From: Phycisphaerales bacterium
GTDB lineage: Bacteria; Planctomycetota; Phycisphaerae; Phycisphaerales; UBA1924
Length of the DNA: 64,000 bases
Direction: 5' to 3'
NCBI GenBank assembly: GCA_040221175.1
Contig: JAVJVK010000001.1
Location: 124,001 to 188,000 of the forward strand
Shown here: one piece after another, positions 56,518 through 64,000 of the stretch
How positions within the stretch are numbered: position 1 is the first letter of the stretch
Layout: the number at the start of each line of letters is the position of its first letter
Translations under genes and position numbers: made by a program
The notes under the pieces: model-generated
What the model was told of the DNA's origin: nothing
Databases searched by the model: none
Seen by the model: the letters and a program-made list of their open reading frames with translations, nothing else

Positions 56518-57912
56518 ATGCGCACGATCGCGATCGTCAATCAGAAGGGTGGGTGTGGCAAGACAACCACGGCCATCAGCCTGTCGGGGGCACTGTCCGC
56601 CCGTGGCAAGCGCGTCCTCCTGGTCGACATGGATCCCCAATCCCACTGCGCTGCCGGCCTTGCCATTCCGGAGGCGCATATCGAGCTCGACGTCGGCGAC
56701 GCCATGCTGGCCGGATCGCCCGCCTCGCTCGACCGTTCGAAGCTGCTCTGGCGCATCGGGAGGAACCTCGACCTTCTGCCGAGTCGCATGAAGCTGGCCG
56801 GGCTCGAGGCGAGCCGCGGCGGCCTTGCCACCCTGGAAGACAAAGAACAGCGGCTGGGCAAGGTGGTTTCGAGCCTGGACGGCTATGACTTTGCCATCAT
56901 CGATTGCTCGCCTTCCATCGGCCTGTTGACCTACAACGCGCTGTGTGCGGCCGACGAGGTGCTGATTCCCGTCGAGATGAGCTACTTCTCCCAGCAGGGC
57001 GCCAGCCGGCAGGTTGCTACGTTGCGCAGCTTGGGGCAGCGTCTGGGACGGCAGGCCAGGCACTGGATCGTCCCCACCATCCATGAGCCCGATGCGGCGT
57101 TGCCGTGCGAACTGCTCGAGCAACTCCGCGGCCGTTTTGGTTCGCAGGTGTGCCCGACGGTCATCCACAAGGACGACAAGGTCAAGGAGGCCGCGACGTT
57201 CGGGCGGCCCGTGGGCGAGTACGCCCCGCAGTCCCAAGCTGCGCAGGATTACGATCAACTGGCCGAGTGGGTGCTGGGCCAGGACGTGCCCGAGGCATCG
57301 GGCGGCACCCAGCGCGAGGCGGGCTTTGCGGCTGGTTCTCGGTCGCCCGTGCCGCCGCCGTCAGAACCATGGGCGGAGGCCAAGCCTTCGGTCGAGGCCT
57401 CGCAATCGGTGGCCCAAGTTGCCGAGCGAGCACGCCGCACGATGGAAATCGAGGGGCCGGCGCCACCCGAACAGGCCCAGGCGCGTCCTGCCGAGGCTCC
57501 CGTGTCGGCGGCGACGGCTCCGGAGCCCACGAGCCTGGAACTCGAGCGTTTGCTGCTGCCAAAGCACGGTTCGGAGGCGTTTGGCATCCATGCGGTCCGG
57601 GGCGGCGTGTGGCTGGTTCAGCCCATCGGGCTGGGCCGAGGCGTGGCCGTCGCGGGCGAGTTCAACAATTGGTCGGCCCAGAGCCACCGGTTTGACCGAT
57701 ATCCGAAGTTGGGCGTGCATGCCCGGAAGCTCGAACTTCCTCCCGGGCGGCACGCGTATCGATTGGTGGTCGATGGCTTCTGGACGGCGGACCCGTTCAA
57801 TCCCGATGCCGTGACCAATCCGTTCGGCGAGCCGAACAGCATCGCCGAGGTGCCCGACCCGCGACGCGACGTCGGGTCCTCGGGCCGAGACGACCCGCAG
57901 CCTGCGGCGTAG
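56518..57912 (+). CDS. ParA/MinD-type ATPase fused to a CBM48 glycogen-binding domain
   Basis: 464 aa. The N-terminal 250 residues are a ParA/Soj ATPase: deviant Walker A KGGCGKTT (residues 10-17), VLLVDMDPQSHCAAGLA, IIDCSPSIGLLTYNALCAAD and HKDDKVKEAATFGRPVGEYA. A Pro/Ala/Glu-rich linker (about residues 260-350) leads to a C-terminal domain containing GVAVAGEFNNWSAQSHRFDR, LPPGRHAYRLVVDGFWTADP and NPFGEPNSI. That is the E-set carbohydrate-binding fold of AMP-kinase beta and branching enzymes. No parB is adjacent. ParA proteins position DNA or protein cargo, so the fusion suggests cargo linked to glycogen or another alpha-glucan. Confidence 0.88.
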   Translation: MRTIAIVNQKGGCGKTTTAISLSGALSARGKRVLLVDMDPQSHCAAGLAIPEAHIELDVGDAMLAGSPASLDRSKLLWRIGRNLDLLPSRMKLAGLEASRGGLATLEDKEQRLGKVVSSLDGYDFAIIDCSPSIGLLTYNALCAADEVLIPVEMSYFSQQGASRQVATLRSLGQRLGRQARHWIVPTIHEPDAALPCELLEQLRGRFGSQVCPTVIHKDDKVKEAATFGRPVGEYAPQSQAAQDYDQLAEWVLGQDVPEASGGTQREAGFAAGSRSPVPPPSEPWAEAKPSVEASQSVAQVAERARRTMEIEGPAPPEQAQARPAEAPVSAATAPEPTSLELERLLLPKHGSEAFGIHAVRGGVWLVQPIGLGRGVAVAGEFNNWSAQSHRFDRYPKLGVHARKLELPPGRHAYRLVVDGFWTADPFNPDAVTNPFGEPNSIAEVPDPRRDVGSSGRDDPQPAA

Positions 57913-57970
57913 GGCAGGCCACGACGCCCGAGAGGATCTCTGGGCAGGACACGCGACGGAGCGCACCAGG

Positions 57971-59323
57971 ATGTCCGATCAATCGTCGACGACGTATCCC
58001 GGCTCGAGCAATGGGGCCGCGTTCGAGACGCGCGGCGAGCGGCGTCCGGGCCCGTACGACCGGGCCGATTCTCCCGAAGGCGTCTCTGACGACCTGGCGG
58101 CGCTGTTTCTCGGCATGAACGACGACGACGAGGCGCCTGCTCCGTCGACTCAGGTCGAGCTCAAACCAACCGGGGATTCGGGCCGCCCCTCGCTGTCGCT
58201 CCTGGTGCTGGGCAATCTGCCCGTGCATGCGCCGGGTTGGGCGACGCAGTACGCCCGTGACCGCCATCGCAACACTGGTCGGCCTCTGGGCCTGTTGACG
58301 CTTGGCGACGAGTCGGCCCGGCTGGAGGTCTTCGGCGTATCGGGCTTGCAGGGAACTGCCGACACGGACCTGCGGCGCGCCATCGAGCGGTTGGCCCGGC
58401 TGGAAGTTGATTTGCTGGTGCGCCTTCCCGAGGCCGAAGCGGGGTGGATTGGCGGGGAGTGTCGGATCTCGTCGATGACGATCCTCGCGGGCGCCGACGA
58501 TCCGGCGATCGTTGGCGCATACCAGATCATCAAGGCCATCGTGCAGGACCTGCCACCGGATGTGCCCGGGCCGGCGATGCGGATTGCCGTTGCGGGGGCG
58601 GCCGAGGCGGTCGCGACGGACTCGGCGGCGAAGCTCGCGCAAGCGGCCCAGCGTTTCCTTGGCTTGTCGGTCGACGCCGAGCCGCCGGTCCTCCGCATCG
58701 ATGCTGGTGCGTCGACCGAGTTGTATCACGGCGAGCCGCCCGCATGGGCCGACGTGCCCGACCTGCTTGGACGCATGCTGGAGCGTCGCGATGGCGCGGA
58801 TGTTCGCACGCGGCCCGACGCGGGTGATGGTTTCGAACCACGGCGACCACAGGTGCCCGTGGGCTTCGATGCCGAAGGCGGCGAGATTCCCCACGCCAAG
58901 TCCAAGGCGAGGCCCAAGGCTTCGACGCCCGAGCCGCCGCGCGCCGACATGGCCGAGGCAAGGCCCGATCAGCCAACGGCCGCACGACCGCTGCCCGATG
59001 GGCTCGCGGCAGTCGAGGTGTCGTGTCCATATGCACACGGCGTGAAGCTGGCTGTCGATGCAAGCGGCGTCCTGCACGCCGTGGCGTGGGCTGCCGACAG
59101 CGAGCGAGCGTCGGCGGCGGTGCGAGACCTGGTCGTGGTTTCGAGTTGGCTGCGCGACCACGCCGAACTCGTGGCGGTGGTCATGGGCCGGCGGCTCTCG
59201 GGCCTGCCCAGCGTTCGACACCTGGTGCTCGACGATGCGCGAGGGGCGCTGGGTCTGGCGCAGGGCGAACTGCGGCTGCACGTAGCGGCACCCAATGCGC
59301 CGGTGCTGATCGATCTGAACTGA
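57971..59323 (+). CDS. MinD/FlhG-like protein without a P-loop, ParA partner
   Basis: 450 aa, ATG at 57971, 58 bp after the ParA fusion on the same strand. After an 60-residue acidic disordered start, a Rossmann-like domain follows (PSLSLLVLGNLPVHAPGWAT, LLVRLPEAEAGWIGG, SSMTILAGADDPAIVGAYQI, MRIAVAGAAEAVATDSAAK). It matches the later strands of MinD/FlhG, but no Walker A lysine motif is visible. A Pro/Arg-rich hinge (about residues 285-350) links it to a C-terminal alpha/beta domain (HAVAWAADSERASAAVRDLV). Probable adaptor or regulator of the upstream ATPase. No named family is recognised. Confidence 0.6.
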   Translation: MSDQSSTTYPGSSNGAAFETRGERRPGPYDRADSPEGVSDDLAALFLGMNDDDEAPAPSTQVELKPTGDSGRPSLSLLVLGNLPVHAPGWATQYARDRHRNTGRPLGLLTLGDESARLEVFGVSGLQGTADTDLRRAIERLARLEVDLLVRLPEAEAGWIGGECRISSMTILAGADDPAIVGAYQIIKAIVQDLPPDVPGPAMRIAVAGAAEAVATDSAAKLAQAAQRFLGLSVDAEPPVLRIDAGASTELYHGEPPAWADVPDLLGRMLERRDGADVRTRPDAGDGFEPRRPQVPVGFDAEGGEIPHAKSKARPKASTPEPPRADMAEARPDQPTAARPLPDGLAAVEVSCPYAHGVKLAVDASGVLHAVAWAADSERASAAVRDLVVVSSWLRDHAELVAVVMGRRLSGLPSVRHLVLDDARGALGLAQGELRLHVAAPNAPVLIDLN

Positions 59324-59343
59324 GGCGCGATCCTGAGCGCATG

Positions 59344-59368
59344 AAAAAGCCCGGACTTCGTCCGGGCT
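59344..59368 (-). terminator. Terminator between convergent units (clpX side)
   Basis: AGCCCGGA (59348-59355) and TCCGGGCT (59361-59368) form a perfect 8-bp stem with a CTTCG loop. Read on the minus strand, the stem is followed by five T, which suits clpX. The plus-strand exit GATTTGATTT is a weaker terminator for the MinD-like gene. Confidence 0.85.
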
Positions 59369-59389
59369 GATTTGATTTGGGTTTGAACG

Positions 59390-60712
59390 TCAGGCGGTCT
59401 TCTTGGACTCGACCCGCAAGTCGTCGAGGGTCATCTTGCCCTTGAGATCGTCGACGTCGATGACGTACTTGTCGCCCTCGTGGTCACGCTCGGGCAGCTC
59501 GTAGAGCAGGTCGAGCATGAGGTCTTCCATGACGCCGCGGAGGGCGCGGGCGCCGGTGTCACGCTTGAGGGCCCGGTTGGCGATCTCCTTGAGCGCTGCC
59601 TTGGTGAACTGCAGCTTGGCGCCCTCGAGATCGAAGAAGTGCTGGTACTGACGCACCAGGGCGTTCTTGGGCTGGGTCAACACGGTCATCATGACGTCCA
59701 GGGTCAGCGGCATGAGCGGGCTGATGATCGGCAGGCGGCCGACGAGCTCGGGGATCATGCCGTACTCGATGACGTCCTCGGTGGTCGCCTGGGCCAGCAA
59801 GGCGCCGCTGCGCTCGCCGACCTGGGTGGCGTCCTCGCCGGTGCCGAAGCCGATGCGGCTGCGGCCGACGCGGCGGCGGATGATGTCTTCCAGGCCCTGG
59901 AACGACCCGCCGCAGATGAACAGGATGTTGCTGGTGTCGACCTGGATGTACTGCTGCTCGGGGTGCTTGCGGCCGCCCTGCGGGGGCACGTTGGCCACGG
60001 TGCCCTCGAGCATCTTGAGCAGGCTCTGCTGGACGCCCTCGCCCGAGACGTCGCGCGTGATCGAGACGTTCTGGCTGGTCTTGCCGATCTTGTCGATCTC
60101 GTCGATGTAGATGATGCCCCGCTGGGCGGCGTCCAGGTCGAAGTCGGCGGCCTGGAGCAGCTTGAGCAGCAGGTTCTCGACGTCTTCACCCACGTAGCCA
60201 GCCTCGGTCAGCGTGGTGGCGTCGCCGATGGCGAAGGGCACCTTCAGCATCCGCGCCAGCGTGCGCGCCAGCAGCGTCTTGCCGCTGCCGGTGGGGCCGA
60301 TGAGCAGGATGTTGCTCTTGTCGAGTTCGACCGAGGTGTCGTTGCTCTCCAGGTGCAGCAGCCGCTTGTAGTGCGTGTGCACGGCGACGGCCAGCGTCTT
60401 CTTGGCCTGTTCCTGGCCGATGACGTACTGGTCGAGGAACTCGGTGATGTTGCGGGGTGTGGGCACCTCACCCAATGCGCTGCCGACCGCCGAGACCTTT
60501 CGGCGCTCCTGGCGGAAGATGTTCAGGCACAGGTCGGTGCAGGGGTTGCAGATATAGACCTGCCCCGGCCCTTCCACCATGGGTCCGACCTCTCGGCTGG
60601 ACTTGCCGCAGAACGAGCAGGTGGTGACGCGGCGTCCCTTGAAGCCGTCATCGCCGCCGCCCGGCTTGGTCTTGCTGAGGTCGTTTCCGCCGTCTCGGGT
60701 GTTCTTTGCCAT
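59390..60712 (-). CDS. clpX: ATP-dependent Clp protease ATP-binding subunit ClpX
   Basis: 440 aa. The N-terminal zinc domain is CSFCGKSS...[10 protein letters not shown]. The AAA+ core has Walker [17 protein letters not shown], Walker [14 protein letters not shown] and the pore loop GYVGED. Sensor/ClpP-binding elements ([12 protein letters not shown]-terminal [11 protein letters not shown]) follow. It unfolds substrates and feeds ClpP. The IGF loop for ClpP docking is present as RIGFG. clpP is not within the window. Confidence 0.98.
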   Translation of the reverse strand: MAKNTRDGGNDLSKTKPGGGDDGFKGRRVTTCSFCGKSSREVGPMVEGPGQVYICNPCTDLCLNIFRQERRKVSAVGSALGEVPTPRNITEFLDQYVIGQEQAKKTLAVAVHTHYKRLLHLESNDTSVELDKSNILLIGPTGSGKTLLARTLARMLKVPFAIGDATTLTEAGYVGEDVENLLLKLLQAADFDLDAAQRGIIYIDEIDKIGKTSQNVSITRDVSGEGVQQSLLKMLEGTVANVPPQGGRKHPEQQYIQVDTSNILFICGGSFQGLEDIIRRRVGRSRIGFGTGEDATQVGERSGALLAQATTEDVIEYGMIPELVGRLPIISPLMPLTLDVMMTVLTQPKNALVRQYQHFFDLEGAKLQFTKAALKEIANRALKRDTGARALRGVMEDLMLDLLYELPERDHEGDKYVIDVDDLKGKMTLDDLRVESKKTA

Positions 60713-60820
60713 GCTCTTCCCACTGCGTCCCGGCCGGGCCCCGTGCCCAGCGTCAGGACTGTATCGACGCGTTCCTCACCCATCTGGATGCAAAAGAGGC
60801 GTTGTCGTGCGTGTTTTTCT

Positions 60821-61174
60821 CTACCGGCCGCGGGGCGGGTCGGTTTCTCGGTCCGCATCACCAACTCCCGAACCCCGGCTGGATGTTCCGGTCGGCTTGG
60901 GTTCGGCCTTGACCCTGGCGATCATGGCTTTTCGGACCTGCTCGTACTCTTCCTGGGACATCTCCCCGCGGTCCACCATCGACCGCATCTCCTCCATCGT
61001 CGAAAAGGCGTGGCGATCTTCGAGCCGCTGCCCGATCATGCGTCGGCGGATCATCAGGAGCGCAACGGTACCGATAACCACGGCCACGATGAGCGCCCCG
61101 ATCCAGACGAGCAGTTGACCGGTGTCTCCGCTGCCCGAGGCCTGGCCGAGCCATGCCTGTGCGATCAACCCCAT
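60821..61174 (-). CDS. Small membrane protein with SHOCT-like tail
   Basis: 117 aa from ATG 61174, overlapping the upstream gene by 10 bp. One membrane helix (LLVWIGALIVAVVIGTVALL) and a short charged helix-turn-helix (MRSMVDRGEMSQEEYEQVRK) like the SHOCT domain, found at the end of many bacterial membrane proteins. The function is unknown. Likely an operon with the 260-aa gene. Confidence 0.65.
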   Translation of the reverse strand: MGLIAQAWLGQASGSGDTGQLLVWIGALIVAVVIGTVALLMIRRRMIGQRLEDRHAFSTMEEMRSMVDRGEMSQEEYEQVRKAMIARVKAEPKPTGTSSRGSGVGDADRETDPPRGR

Positions 61175-61947
61175 GCGCTGGCCCCGCCCGAGGCGATGAA
61201 GGAGCGGATGGGCTGGATCAGCCGCGGCATGACCGACATCTCGATGATGCGCTCGCCGCAACGGCCCAGGTCTGAGAACTCCAGCTTGGGCGTCGTGACG
61301 TCGTCCATCGGACCATGCCGCCGGACCGTGAGATAGACGCTGATGGGCTCGCCTTCGGGGCCAAGGCCGGGATTGGGGGCAGGCCGGGTCTTGATCTCGA
61401 AATAGGCCTCGCTCCGATTGGGGATGCCGTTCCCTCGGAGGGCGACGCCCAGGATGGGCTGGGCGTCGATGGGCGCGGCGTCCATGTCTTCCACGAGGCT
61501 TGCCAGCGGCGAGCCTCGCAGGAGCGACTCGAACACGATGCGGTCGTGGTCGCCAGGCGCATCGATGTCGAAGCCGAAGAGCGTTTCGTAGTAGTCGATG
61601 TCCAGCGGGTTGATGCCCAGGTAGTACGGGGCCAGTTCGAGCACGGCGGCGTGGAGCTGGTAGGCCTGTTGGAAGGACTCGGGGTTCACGGCGCCGGCGC
61701 GCACGCAGTTGCCCCGAACGGCGACCCAGTGCTGCGGGGTCACGCCCGGCGCTGATTCGAGGGCGAGTTCTCCCTGCACGTGCCGGAAGGTCTGCAGGGC
61801 GGGGAATTCCTTGCGGAGGCGGTCGAACAGCTCGACGGTGACCTGGCGCGTGGCGTCGATCTCGCTATGGAATGCGAGCTTGAGGTTGACGTACATGTCC
61901 GAGCAGAGCGCCTTGTAGCTTTCGATGGCCTGGGTGTCGATGGGCAT
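61165..61947 (-). CDS. Conserved-looking hypothetical protein
   Basis: 260 aa from ATG 61947 with AAGGA 9 nt upstream; the first ATG (61956) abuts the ribosome site and is less likely. The sequence is soluble and mixed alpha/beta: YKALCSDMYVNLKLAFHSEI, ELAPYYLGINPLDIDYYETL, FFEIK-like strands and a final helical part ending SGGASAWG. No motif or family is recognised, and there is no signal peptide. Cotranscribed with the small SHOCT-like protein. Confidence 0.55.
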   Translation of the reverse strand: MPIDTQAIESYKALCSDMYVNLKLAFHSEIDATRQVTVELFDRLRKEFPALQTFRHVQGELALESAPGVTPQHWVAVRGNCVRAGAVNPESFQQAYQLHAAVLELAPYYLGINPLDIDYYETLFGFDIDAPGDHDRIVFESLLRGSPLASLVEDMDAAPIDAQPILGVALRGNGIPNRSEAYFEIKTRPAPNPGLGPEGEPISVYLTVRRHGPMDDVTTPKLEFSDLGRCGERIIEMSVMPRLIQPIRSFIASGGASAWG

Positions 61948-62025
61948 GTTGGTCATTCCTTCGATCCGACGTGCGGGGCAGGATGTCGACGCCCGGAGGC
62001 GCCCGGCTCGGACGGAGAGCGTCGA

Positions 62026-62298
62026 TCAGTGGACGATGCGAAACCCTTCCTCGCCATCACGGACCGGCTGGTCGTGATGGTTGGCCTGGGCGATGCGACC
62101 GTGCATCGCCTGCGAGAGGGCGTCCAGGAAGCCCTGGACGTCTTGCGGCTGGCCCTGCGCTTCGAGCCAGACCGTGCCGTCAGGCTCGTTGCGAACCAGA
62201 CCCGTCACGGGTCGCGGCTGGGCAATGGACCTGGCGGTCGCTCGAAAGCCCACGCCCTGCACCTGCCCGAGATAGCGCACCGCCGTTCGGATCGCCAT
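62026..62298 (-). CDS. acyP: Acylphosphatase
   Basis: 90 aa from ATG 62298. It has the active-site pattern of acylphosphatase: VQGVGFRATARSIAQ with the phosphate-binding Arg, and GLVRNEPDGTVWLEAQG with the catalytic Asn. It hydrolyses acyl phosphates such as carbamoyl- or 1,3-bisphosphoglycerate. A start at 62316 would add six residues. TACGCT on the minus strand ends 7 nt before the chosen ATG, and no Shine-Dalgarno is seen. Confidence 0.9.
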   Translation of the reverse strand: MAIRTAVRYLGQVQGVGFRATARSIAQPRPVTGLVRNEPDGTVWLEAQGQPQDVQGFLDALSQAMHGRIAQANHHDQPVRDGEEGFRIVH

Positions 62299-62305
62299 GA
62301 TGGAC

Positions 62306-62311
62306 AGCGTA
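62306..62311 (-). promoter_or_regulatory. Putative -10 box (TACGCT) for a leaderless acyP
   Basis: Minus-strand TACGCT ends 7 nt before the acyP ATG at 62298, as for mutS and the EamA gene. Confidence 0.45.
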
Positions 62312-62392
62312 TCCATGCTGCGTGGGCCGGGTGGCCGTGGCCGGCGGATGAATGGCGTATCGTGTAGGGCGCGAGGCGAGCAACGGAGTGCC

Positions 62393-64000
62393 ATGAGCGA
62401 TCGAGGGGACATCGAGCGGGTCTTGGCGGCCACCGACATCGTGCGGGTCGTCCGCGAGCGGGTGGAGCTTCGCGAGAAGGGCCGCGAGTGGGTCGGGCTG
62501 TGCCCGTTCCACGATGATCGCTCGCCCTCGATGTTCGTGTCGCCGGCCAAGCAGATTTTCAAGTGCTTCGCCTGCGGGGCGGGTGGTGATGCGCTGTCGT
62601 TTGTCCAGAAGTACGACGGCGTGGAGTTTCCGCAGGCCCTGGAGCACCTGGCCGAGGTCGCCGGCGTGGAACTCACGCCCAAAGGGCGTCGAGCGCCATC
62701 GGGGCCTGGGCGGAGCGAACGCACCAGCGCGCTGGAAGCCAACGCCTTCGCGCAGGACTACTTCCGGCGATCGCTGGTCGATCCACGAGCGGGGCAAACA
62801 GCCCGAGCGATGATCGAGCGCCGGGGCATTTCGCCCGAAATGGTCGAGGCCTTTGGCATCGGCGCCGCCCCGGAGGGCTGGGACGGGTTGGTGCAGTCGG
62901 TGCTCCGTGCGAAGCGGCCCGTGGAGGCCTTTGCCGCGGCCCAACTCGTCAAGGCTCGCGAACAGGGCGGCGGACACTACGACGTGTTCCGTAACCGGCT
63001 GATGTTCCCTATCCACGATCAGGGGGGGCGTGTGATCGCCTTCGGCGGTCGGCGGCTCAACGACGATGACCCCGCCAAGTACCTGAACAGCCCCGAGAGC
63101 CCGGTCTTCAAGAAGTCGGGCGTCTTGTACGGTCTCTGGAAGGCTAATGCCGGCATCCGTCAGGCCGGCTTCTGCATCGTGACGGAGGGGTACACCGACA
63201 CCATCGCCTGCCACCAGGCCGGATTCACCAATACGGTGGCCACGCTCGGAACGGCATTTACGGCCGAGCACGCGGCGCTGCTCCGGCGCTTGTGCAGCCG
63301 GGTGGTGTTGCTGTTTGATGGCGACGAGGCGGGTCTCACGGCGGCCGACCGTGCGGTGGGCGTGTTGTTTGCCGAGCCGCTGGACGTGCAGATCGCGATC
63401 CTGGGCGAGAGCGACGATGCGAAGGACCCCGATGATCTGCTGAAGCAGCCGGGCGGCAAGGATCGGTTTGCCACCATGGTGCGCTCGGCCGCTGATCTGC
63501 TGACGTTTCGGTTCGAGCGATTGAGGCAGCGACTTGCCGGCCAGGGCCGCTCCGCGTTGCTGAAGGGCGTGGAGGACGAGGTGCGATGGCTGGGCGAGCA
63601 CGGCTTGCGCCAGATCGAGCCGGCAAGGCAGGACAGGATTCTGGCACAACTTGGCAACCTGAGCGGTCTGGACCAGTATCGCCTGCGTGAACTGGCCTTG
63701 AGCGTGCCTCGCCGCGCCCGGGCCGCGGGGACGGATGGCTCTTCCGTGGAGCCGGGAGGCCGTTCGGCGGCGATGTCGGCGGCGGATCGCCTGCTGGGCG
63801 TGGTTCTCCTGGAACCCAAGGCATGGGGATTGCTGAGTGAGGACGATGCCATCATGCTCCGCGATGCCGTTGCCGGCGGTCCGAGCGAGCCCGTCGCGGC
63901 GGCCGTGGATCACCTTGCCGCCGAGGGGGAAGCCATCTCGATGGCCGTGCTGCGAGGGGTTCTGGAGGAAGATGCCTTCCAGTGGGCCAGCACGCTGGTG
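62393..64000 (+). CDS. dnaG: DNA primase DnaG (runs off the window)
   Basis: 536 codons are visible with no stop before the right edge. ATG 62393 has GGAG 5 nt upstream. The N-terminal zinc finger is CPFHDDRSPSMFV...FKCFACGAGGD. The RNA-polymerase domain follows, with FPIHDQGGRVIAFGGRRL-type sequence. The TOPRIM domain has VTEGYTDTIACHQAGF, LLFDGDEAG and DAKDPDDLL. It makes RNA primers for replication. EGYTD replaces the more common EGYMD. The C-terminal helicase-binding domain is cut by the window end. Confidence 0.97.
   Translation, partial: MSDRGDIERVLAATDIVRVVRERVELREKGREWVGLCPFHDDRSPSMFVSPAKQIFKCFACGAGGDALSFVQKYDGVEFPQALEHLAEVAGVELTPKGRRAPSGPGRSERTSALEANAFAQDYFRRSLVDPRAGQTARAMIERRGISPEMVEAFGIGAAPEGWDGLVQSVLRAKRPVEAFAAAQLVKAREQGGGHYDVFRNRLMFPIHDQGGRVIAFGGRRLNDDDPAKYLNSPESPVFKKSGVLYGLWKANAGIRQAGFCIVTEGYTDTIACHQAGFTNTVATLGTAFTAEHAALLRRLCSRVVLLFDGDEAGLTAADRAVGVLFAEPLDVQIAILGESDDAKDPDDLLKQPGGKDRFATMVRSAADLLTFRFERLRQRLAGQGRSALLKGVEDEVRWLGEHGLRQIEPARQDRILAQLGNLSGLDQYRLRELALSVPRRARAAGTDGSSVEPGGRSAAMSAADRLLGVVLLEPKAWGLLSEDDAIMLRDAVAGGPSEPVAAAVDHLAAEGEAISMAVLRGVLEEDAFQWASTLV

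Overview
The window is a G+C-rich (about two-thirds G+C by eye), gene-dense bacterial chromosome segment. The 16S rRNA gene, seven secreted proteins ending in a Planctomycetota-type 'GC' dockerin tail, the unlinked rRNA gene and the set of Planctomycetota-style hypothetical proteins all point to a Phycisphaerae/Phycisphaerales planctomycete. I see no insertion sequence, prophage, CRISPR array or 23S/5S gene.

Layout. 0-4.3 kb: three secreted dockerin proteins in tandem. 4.3-7.3 kb: ZntB-type transporter, CDGSH Fe-S protein, HEAT-repeat protein. 7.3-11.6 kb (minus): dnaK preceded by a three-gene membrane-protein operon. 11.8-13.1 kb: mqnE (futalosine menaquinone route). 13.3-23.8 kb: four more dockerin proteins (two FG-GAP propellers, one lectin-like, one repeat protein broken by an in-frame TGA), with a degenerate ketoacyl synthase and a helical/beta protein that has a 21-bp repeat array upstream. 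23.8-29.4 kb: rnpA, yidD, a TetR regulator, mutS, a beta-phosphoglucomutase-like HAD enzyme, a DUF1275 protein. 29.4-35.9 kb: EamA half-transporter, sulfatase-modifying-factor-like protein, an EamA remnant, a winged-helix-like protein plus SF1 helicase pair, and a second member of the helical/beta family with a degenerate 21-bp array. 36-41.4 kb: small membrane proteins, a SWIM-like plus SNF2 pair, tRNA-Lys. 41.6-44.5 kb: cdsA, a coiled-coil protein, rpmA, a secreted protein. 44.8-48 kb: a frameshifted GNAT, a probable oriC/dnaA promoter and dnaA. 48-52.5 kb: a DegT aminotransferase, rpmB, mcsA-mcsB-comF. 52.9-54.4 kb: a solitary 16S rRNA gene with its own promoter, boxA and terminator. 54.7-64 kb: rsfS-aroB, a ParA ATPase fused to a glycogen-binding domain with its partner, clpX, two small genes, acyP and the start of dnaG.

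How it fits together. Much of the right half is core information processing: replication initiation (dnaA, dnaG), a ParA-family ATPase, ribosome parts and hibernation (16S, L27, L28, RsfS), and protein quality control (dnaK, clpX, McsA/McsB). The left half is dominated by exported, calcium-loop-rich proteins sharing one C-terminal tail, which implies a common surface attachment or sorting route. The most unusual points are (i) two paralogous genes each preceded by a 21-bp-period repeat array containing a hairpin, (ii) a ParA-CBM48 fusion beside a MinD-like protein without a P-loop, (iii) a recurring TANNNT box 5-7 nt before start codons, suggesting leaderless transcripts, and (iv) several recently damaged genes.
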